Of a DNA stretch of 5,035 nucleotides, positions 1-5,035 are shown one piece after another. The stretch lies in assembly GCA_034665545.1 (NCBI GenBank), contig JAXDFO010000265.1, positions 1 to 5,035 on the forward strand, given 5' to 3'. This stretch comes from DASYML01 sp034665545 (lineage in GTDB: Bacteria > Acidobacteriota > Blastocatellia > Pyrinomonadales > Pyrinomonadaceae). The notes beneath the pieces are model-generated. The model had not been told where the DNA came from. It was given only the letters and a program-made list of their open reading frames with translations, and searched no databases. The position numbers and the translations under genes were made by a program. How positions within the stretch are numbered: the stretch's first letter is position 1; every line of letters starts with the position of its first letter.

Positions 1-470
1 TTGGCGATTTCGACGAGTTGACGTTGCGCGATGGAGAGTTTAGAGAGCGGCGTGCGGCTTGAGATGTCCAGTCCCAAACGTCTCAGATAAGTTTGGGCCG
101 ATGCATGCATCCTCTCGCGGTCAATGAGAGATAGCCAGCCCCACTTGCGCGGCTCCCGCCCGAAAAAAATATTTCCGGCGAGGTCCAGATTATCGAAGAC
201 GTTCAACTCCTGGTGAATAAAGCTGATGCCCAAACGTATCGCGTCCGAGACGGAATGAATCTCGACGGGCGCATCATCAAGGCGAATCGTCCCCTCATCC
301 GGCCCGTAGATGCCGCCGATGATTTTCATCAACGTAGATTTGCCCGCGCCGTTTTCACCGACCAGAGCCAGCACTTCAGCCGGATGAACTGACAGGCTAA
401 TCTGGTCCAGCGCGACCACGCCGGGGAACCTCTTGCAGATTCCCTTCATGTCCAGCAACGGAACAGACAT
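1..470 (-). CDS. Sugar ABC transporter ATP-binding protein, RbsA/MglA type (partial, N-terminal part)
   Basis: This ATPase hydrolyses ATP on the cytoplasmic face to drive sugar import through a membrane permease. Only the first 156 codons are present; the reading frame is open to the left edge. Family members are about 500 residues with two fused nucleotide-binding domains, so this is most of the first domain. Visible landmarks are the Walker A motif GENGAGKST at residues 38-46, a Q-loop region containing FIHQELNVFDNL near residue 90, and an ABC signature-like stretch LSIAQRQLVEIA at the extreme visible end. The Q-loop HQEL and the signature QRQxVEIA are typical of the ribose/galactose/xylose class (CUT2). 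The start is the ATG at 470-468, 24 bp after the stop of the upstream binding-protein gene. No clear Shine-Dalgarno precedes it, so translation may be coupled; a second in-frame ATG lies at codon 8. The substrate cannot be told from this domain. Confidence 0.95.
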   Translation of the reverse strand, partial: MSVPLLDMKGICKRFPGVVALDQISLSVHPAEVLALVGENGAGKSTLMKIIGGIYGPDEGTIRLDDAPVEIHSVSDAIRLGISFIHQELNVFDNLDLAGNIFFGREPRKWGWLSLIDRERMHASAQTYLRRLGLDISSRTPLSKLSIAQRQLVEIA

Positions 471-494
471 AGAAAATAAAGATAGGTTGCAGGT

Positions 495-1463
495 TTAGCT
501 GCGACCGCGTAGGCCGTTGATTTTGGTGGTGAACTCTTCGACGTTATCTTTATTGACGATGAGCGTGGGGACGAGAATCTGCTTCGTCGCGGGAATCATG
601 GAGCGGTCGCCGCCGAGCGCTTTCGCCATCATCTGTATCGCCCTGTAGCCGAACTCGTAAGGTTGCTGGACCACCGTCGCATAGATTGCGCCTTCGCGGA
701 CGCCCTTCAAGGTCGCGTCGTCTTCGTCAAAGCAGACTATCTTCACCTGCCCGACTTTGCCCGCGTCCCTGACCGCGCTCAGGATGGCCGGGCCATTATA
801 GGACCAGAGTCCAACCAGCGCGGCGATATCCGGGTATTTGACGAGCGTATCGGCGGCGTTGGATTTGGCGCGCACGCTGTCCGTGTCGTCCGTGCGCACG
901 TCAAGTATCTGCACGCTCGAACCTGCGAGCGCGTCCCTGATGCCCGCGAAGCGTTCCTTCGCGTTCTGCGCATCGAGCTTGCCCACGAAGACCATAATCT
1001 TGCCGCCATTGGGCAACGCTTGTTTGATTAACTCTCCGGCCTGACGACCGGCGGCGCGATTGTCCGTGCCCAGGTAGCAGGCGCGCGCGCTCTCAGGCGC
1101 GTCACTGTCCTGCGTCATCACCAGAATCTGTTTGGCGGCGTCGTTAATCATCTGCGTCTGGTTGGGCGGGTCAACGGGACTGATTGCCATCCCGTCAATG
1201 CCTTTCGCCAGCAGGTCGTCAACGATACGCTTCTGGTCGGCGGCTGTCCCTTCCGAGGGAATGCGAAATTCTATCTCGACGTTATCCAATTCCTGGTCCG
1301 CTTTTTCGCAACCCTTGCGGGCGATGGTCCAGAAATCTGCGGCGTTGTTGGTGACGAAGGCGAGCCTCAGTTTTTTGTTGGAGGTATTGGTTCGAGAGCA
1401 GGCGATAAAAGAGAGGGCTAAGGTCAGGCACAGGGCCAGCGTCTTGTAAGTTCTGATTTTCAT
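495..1463 (-). CDS. Sugar ABC transporter substrate-binding lipoprotein, RbsB-like
   Basis: This 322-residue protein should capture a sugar in the periplasm and deliver it to the ABC permease. Residues 1-21 form a lipoprotein signal: positively charged start (MKIRTYK), hydrophobic core, then the lipobox-like FIAC with Cys22 as predicted lipid anchor. The mature part is a two-lobed periplasmic binding protein of the Peripla_BP_4 type. The first strand is LRLAFVTNN (32-40), followed by FWTIARKG (44-51); the ISPVDPPNQ segment is at 94-102. The YLGTDNRAAGRQAGE segment lies at 130-144, and CFDEDDATLKGVREG near 244-258 with VVQQPYEFGY at 264-273 are family-typical second-lobe motifs. Length is normal and there is no frameshift. 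The ATG is supported by AGGAA seven bases upstream. It is first in a minus-strand operon with the ATPase. The ligand is unknown; fucose or another monosaccharide is inferred only from the adjacent fucosidase gene. Confidence 0.95.
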   Translation of the reverse strand: MKIRTYKTLALCLTLALSFIACSRTNTSNKKLRLAFVTNNAADFWTIARKGCEKADQELDNVEIEFRIPSEGTAADQKRIVDDLLAKGIDGMAISPVDPPNQTQMINDAAKQILVMTQDSDAPESARACYLGTDNRAAGRQAGELIKQALPNGGKIMVFVGKLDAQNAKERFAGIRDALAGSSVQILDVRTDDTDSVRAKSNAADTLVKYPDIAALVGLWSYNGPAILSAVRDAGKVGQVKIVCFDEDDATLKGVREGAIYATVVQQPYEFGYRAIQMMAKALGGDRSMIPATKQILVPTLIVNKDNVEEFTTKINGLRGRS

Positions 1464-1470
1464 CTTGTCA

Positions 1471-1475
1471 TTCCT
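1471..1475 (-). promoter_or_regulatory. Shine-Dalgarno of the sugar-binding protein gene
   Basis: On the minus strand the sequence AGGAA stands seven bases before the ATG at 1463-1461, a normal spacing. It supports that start, which also gives a complete lipoprotein signal. Confidence 0.75.
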
Positions 1476-1501
1476 GGGCGAAAGAGTGGCAGGTCATTGG
1501 T

Positions 1502-1529
1502 AATATACAGGAGTGAAGGCGGTTGTAAA
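1502..1529 (-). promoter_or_regulatory. Candidate sigma-70-type promoter for the sugar transporter operon
   Basis: On the minus strand, TTTACA (1529-1524) resembles a -35 box and TATATT (1507-1502) resembles a -10 box. Each differs from consensus at one position, and the spacer is 16 bases. Transcription would start roughly 30 bases before the ATG at 1463, leaving a short leader with the Shine-Dalgarno. It is the best promoter-like match in the 140-bp divergent region. This is a pattern match only. Confidence 0.5.
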
Positions 1530-1553
1530 AGGCGCGGCCATTTCGTGTTAAAT
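1523..1553 (+). promoter_or_regulatory. Weak candidate promoter for the fucosidase gene
   Basis: On the plus strand, TTGTAA (1523-1528) and TTAAAT (1548-1553) could be -35 and -10 boxes, but the 19-base spacer is longer than ideal and both boxes are imperfect. The proposed -35 lies over the -35 of the minus-strand candidate. If real, transcription would begin about 45 bases before the fucosidase start codon. No convincing operator palindrome was found beside it. Confidence 0.25.
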
Positions 1554-1590
1554 TCGATGAACGCAAGTTGCCCGTTATTCATTTGCAAAA

Positions 1591-1596
1591 GAGGAG
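1591..1596 (+). promoter_or_regulatory. Shine-Dalgarno that fixes the fucosidase start
   Basis: GAGGAG lies seven bases before the ATG at 1604-1606. It decides the start: the longer frame opening with a TTG at 1568 would put this site inside the coding region and would bury the signal peptide behind twelve extra residues. Confidence 0.85.
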
Positions 1597-1603
1597 AAGA
1601 GAT

Positions 1604-2944
1604 ATGCGTCATCTTCGTTTGAGCATGGCCCGCATCGTTCTGGCAATCGCGCTGTTGGCCTGTCAGCCAGCGAGCCTGTTGGCCCAGTCGAAATATCAAC
1701 CGAGCGCGGCAAACCTCGCGGCGCGGCGATGGTTTCATGATGCGAAGTTCGGGCTCTTTATTCACTGGGGCGTCTACAGCGTGCTGGAGGACGGCGAGTG
1801 GGTCATGAACATTCGCAAGATGCCGGTCAACGAATACGAGAAGCTGCCGCCGCAGTTTAACCCGACCGGGTTCGACGCGGCGGAATGGGTTTCGCTGGCG
1901 AAGGCTGCGGGGATGAAATACATCACCGTCACGACGAAGCATCACGACGGCTTCGCCATGTTCGACTCGAAGGTTTCCGACTGGACCATCGTCAATCGCA
2001 CTCCTTACAAAAGGGATGTATTCAAGGCTCTCGCGGACGAATGCCACCGGCAGGGCATCAAGCTCTTCGTCTATTACTCGCAACTCGACTGGCATCACCC
2101 CGATTATTTTCCGAGAGGCGAGACCGCGCGCGACAACGGACGGCCCGCGAGCGGCGACTGGACCAAATATCTTGACTACATGGACGCGCAACTGCGCGAG
2201 CTTCTCACCAACTACGGTGAGATAGCGGGCGTCTGGTTCGATGGCATGTGGGACAGGCCAGATGCTGACTGGCGGCTGGACCGGACCTATCGCATGATTC
2301 ACGATTTGCAACCGCAGGCCCTCATCGGCTCGAATCATCATCACTTCCCTTTCCCCGGCGAAGATTTCCAGATGTTTGAAAAAGATTTGCCCGGCAAGAA
2401 CACAGCCGGATTCAACCAGACGAGCATCAGCGACCTGCCGCTTGAGACCGCCGAGACGATGAACAATTCCTGGGGCTTCAACAGCAAGGACAAACATTTC
2501 AAGAGCACGCGAGAATTGGTCCAATATCTGGCGCGCGCCGCAGGCAATAACGGCAATCTTCTTTTGAACGTGGGGCCGATGCCGAACGGAAAGATTCCGT
2601 CGGAGTTTGTCACGCGGCTGCGCGAGGTGGGCCAATGGTTGGAGCATAACGGCGAAGCTATTTATGGAACGAGCGGTGGGCCCATAGCTCCACGCAACTG
2701 GGGAGTGACGACGAGCAAGGGCGATAAAGTTTACCTGCACATACTGGATTGGCAAAACCCTGTGCTGGCCCTGCCGGGTCTTCCGCGCCGCGTCCGCAGC
2801 GCGCGGCTCTTGAAGGACGGAAGCAGAGTCAAGTTTACGGAGAACGCAGACGGCCTTCTGCTCAAACTGCCCGCACGCTCCGCCGAAGACTACGACACCA
2901 TCATCACGCTCGACCTCGCACGTCAGGCGAGCAGAACGCACTAA
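1604..2944 (+). CDS. Exported alpha-L-fucosidase, glycoside hydrolase family 29
   Basis: This 446-residue enzyme is predicted to remove terminal alpha-L-fucose from glycans by the retaining mechanism of GH29, outside the cytoplasm. Residues 1-27 look like an export signal (Arg-rich start, hydrophobic 11-19). Cleavage may follow Ala27, or Cys20 in LLAC may be lipidated. The catalytic barrel shows W43, AKFG (47-50) and FIHWG (52-56), then TTKHHDGF (110-117), where the two His are typical fucose-pocket residues. VWFDG at 210-214 gives Asp213 as predicted nucleophile. The segment with E281 and E284 before MNNSWGF is where I expect the acid/base region, but the catalytic residue cannot be fixed by eye. 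GNLLLNVGP (317-325) is a strong family signature. The last 80 or so residues resemble the usual small beta-sandwich. No carbohydrate-binding module is appended. The gene is intact, divergent from the sugar transporter and convergent with the TonB receptor. Confidence 0.95.
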   Translation: MRHLRLSMARIVLAIALLACQPASLLAQSKYQPSAANLAARRWFHDAKFGLFIHWGVYSVLEDGEWVMNIRKMPVNEYEKLPPQFNPTGFDAAEWVSLAKAAGMKYITVTTKHHDGFAMFDSKVSDWTIVNRTPYKRDVFKALADECHRQGIKLFVYYSQLDWHHPDYFPRGETARDNGRPASGDWTKYLDYMDAQLRELLTNYGEIAGVWFDGMWDRPDADWRLDRTYRMIHDLQPQALIGSNHHHFPFPGEDFQMFEKDLPGKNTAGFNQTSISDLPLETAETMNNSWGFNSKDKHFKSTRELVQYLARAAGNNGNLLLNVGPMPNGKIPSEFVTRLREVGQWLEHNGEAIYGTSGGPIAPRNWGVTTSKGDKVYLHILDWQNPVLALPGLPRRVRSARLLKDGSRVKFTENADGLLLKLPARSAEDYDTIITLDLARQASRTH

Positions 2945-2947
2945 AAA

Positions 2948-2990
2948 ATCCGGCGCGTGAGAGATTTGCGAATGCTCTCGCGCGCCGGAT
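2948..2990. terminator. Bidirectional intrinsic terminator between convergent genes
   Basis: A 16-bp stem pairs 2948-2963 with 2975-2990 (one G-U wobble, otherwise perfect) around an 11-base loop. The stem is rich in GC (core CCGGCGCG). On the plus strand it is followed by GTTTTGTTTG; on the minus strand it is followed directly by a run of T from the A-run at 2943-2947. It begins four bases after the fucosidase stop and lies 28 bases past the receptor stop, so it can end transcription from both sides. Confidence 0.9.
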
Positions 2991-3018
2991 GTTTTGTTTG
3001 ATGAAATTCCCGCTTCGT

Positions 3019-5035
3019 TTAGAAGTAGAATTTCAGGGCCACTTCAACGATGCGGTGTCCGTGCTTGGTCACAATCTGACCGAAGGTCTGGTTGGAATTA
3101 ACCGTGAACCCTCCTGTCGGATCGCAGACCCTGTCGCCGGAGCCGACTGTGCCCGTTCCGTTGGGTGTGCCGACGGGAACCAACCTGTTACAGGTCGTTT
3201 GCAGGACCAGGTCAATGTCGCCCGGATTCGCAAAGGCCGAGTTGAAGAGATTGAAGAATCCCGAACGGAACTGTAGATACCGCGTCTCGCTGAATTTGAA
3301 GTTCTTGAAGAACGAGACATCAAAGTTGGCCCGTCGCGGGGCGCGCATGTAGAACGGAGATTGGAAAGCCCCGCTCTGCCCGAACGCCGGAACGCCGAAG
3401 GCCGACGGGTCCAGAACGCGCGAGCCGAAGCCCGTGTTGCCCGTGCTAGGGTCGCGCAGGTAGGTCGGCGCAATCGAGCCGAAGACGCCGCCGAAAGTGT
3501 TGGTCCCGAAGAACGCGCCGAGAGTGCCCGCGCCTCCGAGGTCGCCGCCCACCGTCACACGAAGCGGCGCGCCGCTTGAGACGGTGGTGATGCCTGAGAT
3601 TTGCCAGCCGTTCAAGACCCCGCGCCCGGCCCAGTTGTCGAGCGAGCCGCGAGCGAGTTTCGGCACGTAGTAGTTGTATGAGAGATTGAAGATGTGGGTT
3701 CTGTCAAACGGCAGGATGCCGAAGCTTCGCCCACGCGCATCGAACGGGTCAATGTTCGTCCCCGTCTCATCAACGGCGGTCGTGCCGAGCGCCTTCGAGA
3801 AGGTGTAGGTCAGGAAGTACTGTAGGTCTTTGCCCAGTTGACGGCTCAAGGTCAACTGCATCGAGTGATACGCGGACGTTCCGGCGTACTCATAGTACTT
3901 GACATCGCCGATGGTCGGGAACGGCCTGAACCTATCGAGCAGGGTCGCGTTCTGCGAAAAGACTGCGGCGCGCTGCAAGACGTTCGAGATGTCCGCGTTG
4001 CCGACTGTCCCCGCAAAGGTCGGGAGCCTCGGGTTAGCATTTCTCTGATCAGGCAGGTGTCGTCCGAGCGTGCCGACGTATGAAACCTCAAGCACGTTCT
4101 GGAACGGCAGACGCTTGGCCACCGAGAGACTCATGGTTCCGGTGCGTGGGATGTGATTGTCCTGCGGGTTCTGCGACGAGAAGGCGAAGCCAGCCGCCGT
4201 GTAGGGATTGACCGACCCGACGCTGGCGAGCAAGGGCGCGCAGTTCGTCGCGGTGTTGGAACCGCAATTCGTGCCGCCCAGGCTGTAAGCGTCTATCGTC
4301 GAACTGTAAGCGTTCGGCGGCAGGCCCACGGAGTAATACTGGTAGTTGCCCTGCACGCGATTGTAGAAGAGACCCGCGCCGCCGCGCAGCACTAAATCAC
4401 CCTTGCGCGAGATGTCCCACGCGAAGTTCAGGCGCGGCGCGAATTGTGGTCCATTATTCGGGACGAGCCCCTTCGGAATCTCGCCTCTGGAGGCGAGCAG
4501 TAACCCGTTGGGCTTCGTCGGGTCGCCGTTGATGAACGCGCCCTGAGTCCGGTCATATCTCTCCGGGCTGAAGAGCACGCCGCGACTGTTAATCTCCTGG
4601 TTGTTCGGGAGAAACTCGACGCGCATGCCGTATTCCAGAGTAAAGTTCGGTCGCACCTTCCAGCTATCCTGACCGTAGAACTCGAAGTTGTAGAAGCGGA
4701 AGTTGCCGACGGGCGACGCCGTGCTGTTGGTGAACTGCGCGACCTGCCCGGTGAAGAGGTCAGCGAATTGATTGTTCGTGCTGCCGCTGCCCCAACGGGC
4801 CAACTGGATTTGACCTTCGGTCTGCAAGGAGATGTTTTGAACCTTGTCCGCGCGCTCGATAAGGCCGCCGAACTTGATCGTGTGCGAGCCTGAAATCTTG
4901 CTCAGGTTGTCCGTCATCGAATAGCTGTCGTTGTGCGCGAAGAGCGGCAGGCCCGGCGCTGTATAGAACATTCCGGGCTGGTTCGAGGGTGACGATTGAG
5001 CCTGCGTCCAGGCTTCGTTGATGATGGTAATCGGC
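3019..5035 (-). CDS. TonB-dependent receptor, Oar-like beta-barrel (partial, C-terminal part)
   Basis: This is the C-terminal 671 residues of an outer-membrane TonB-dependent receptor of the Oar-like type. The frame stays open to the right edge, upstream of the internal ATG at 4971-4969 (FYTAPGLP follows), so that ATG is not the real start. Visible marks are ISGSHTIKFGG, FYGQDSWKVRPNFTLEYGMR, the NNGPQFAPRLNFAWD region, repeated aromatic amphipathic strands, FDVSFFKNFKF and FRSGFFNLFN. The protein ends in VEVALKFYF, with the terminal Phe typical of outer-membrane barrels. Known relatives exceed 1000 residues with an N-terminal carboxypeptidase-regulatory-like domain and a plug; these would lie beyond the window. 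Two Cys pairs sit in probable loops (codons at 4264-4266 and 4240-4242; 3190-3192 and 3124-3126). The ligand is unknown. It is transcribed towards the fucosidase gene, so the two do not share an operon. Confidence 0.93.
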   Translation of the reverse strand, partial: PITIINEAWTQAQSSPSNQPGMFYTAPGLPLFAHNDSYSMTDNLSKISGSHTIKFGGLIERADKVQNISLQTEGQIQLARWGSGSTNNQFADLFTGQVAQFTNSTASPVGNFRFYNFEFYGQDSWKVRPNFTLEYGMRVEFLPNNQEINSRGVLFSPERYDRTQGAFINGDPTKPNGLLLASRGEIPKGLVPNNGPQFAPRLNFAWDISRKGDLVLRGGAGLFYNRVQGNYQYYSVGLPPNAYSSTIDAYSLGGTNCGSNTATNCAPLLASVGSVNPYTAAGFAFSSQNPQDNHIPRTGTMSLSVAKRLPFQNVLEVSYVGTLGRHLPDQRNANPRLPTFAGTVGNADISNVLQRAAVFSQNATLLDRFRPFPTIGDVKYYEYAGTSAYHSMQLTLSRQLGKDLQYFLTYTFSKALGTTAVDETGTNIDPFDARGRSFGILPFDRTHIFNLSYNYYVPKLARGSLDNWAGRGVLNGWQISGITTVSSGAPLRVTVGGDLGGAGTLGAFFGTNTFGGVFGSIAPTYLRDPSTGNTGFGSRVLDPSAFGVPAFGQSGAFQSPFYMRAPRRANFDVSFFKNFKFSETRYLQFRSGFFNLFNSAFANPGDIDLVLQTTCNRLVPVGTPNGTGTVGSGDRVCDPTGGFTVNSNQTFGQIVTKHGHRIVEVALKFYF

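Noticed and set aside
101..110. ATGCATGCAT palindromic run
   Set aside because: It lies inside the ATPase coding frame, is short, and is not repeated or near any other signal.
663..1449. Several plus-strand and alternative-frame open stretches across the binding-protein gene
   Set aside because: They are shadows of a complete, family-typical binding protein. None has a supported start or recognisable product.
1547..1562. Possible operator palindrome GTT...AAC in the divergent region
   Set aside because: Only the outer three bases of each arm pair; the inner positions mostly mismatch, which is no better than chance.
1568..1603. TTG start giving a 12-residue longer fucosidase
   Set aside because: The ATG at 1604 has an ideal Shine-Dalgarno and begins a normal signal peptide; the extension would spoil both.
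1460..2941. A 493-codon open frame on the minus strand opposite the fucosidase gene
   Set aside because: It is antisense to a clear GH29 enzyme with full family motifs. Its translation shows no recognisable domain, is rich in Arg and Val as expected for an antisense shadow, and it runs through the divergent intergenic region.
2749..3276. A 175-codon plus-strand frame crossing the fucosidase end and the receptor end
   Set aside because: It spans the terminator hairpin and overlaps two well-supported genes in other frames. The protein has no recognisable features.

Overview
This window looks like a piece of a Gram-negative, Acidobacteriota-like soil or environmental bacterium. The evidence is a large TonB-dependent receptor of the Oar-like type that is greatly expanded in that phylum, next to a secreted glycoside hydrolase and a sugar ABC transporter. 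The base composition is moderately GC-rich. The phylum is an inference from gene types, not from a marker gene.

Layout, left to right. (1) Positions 1-470, minus strand: the first 156 codons of a sugar ABC transporter ATPase of the RbsA/MglA type, running off the left edge. (2) 495-1463, minus: a complete lipoprotein sugar-binding protein of the RbsB type, 24 bp upstream of the ATPase and almost certainly in the same operon. A permease would be expected further left but is not visible. (3) 1464-1603: a 140-bp divergent intergenic region with a good minus-strand promoter candidate and a weak plus-strand one. (4) 1604-2944, plus: a complete exported GH29 alpha-L-fucosidase. (5) 2945-3018: a convergent intergenic region with a strong bidirectional hairpin terminator. 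(6) 3019-5035, minus: the C-terminal 671 residues of the TonB-dependent receptor beta-barrel, running off the right edge.

Working model (inference): the exported fucosidase releases L-fucose or a related sugar from glycans, and the divergently transcribed binding-protein transporter imports the product. The receptor may move a larger ligand across the outer membrane, but it has its own transcription unit and its link to fucose is unproven. I see no RNA gene, CRISPR array, mobile element or integration site. The gene families are all known. What interest there is lies in the gene arrangement, and I see no evidence of an undescribed system.
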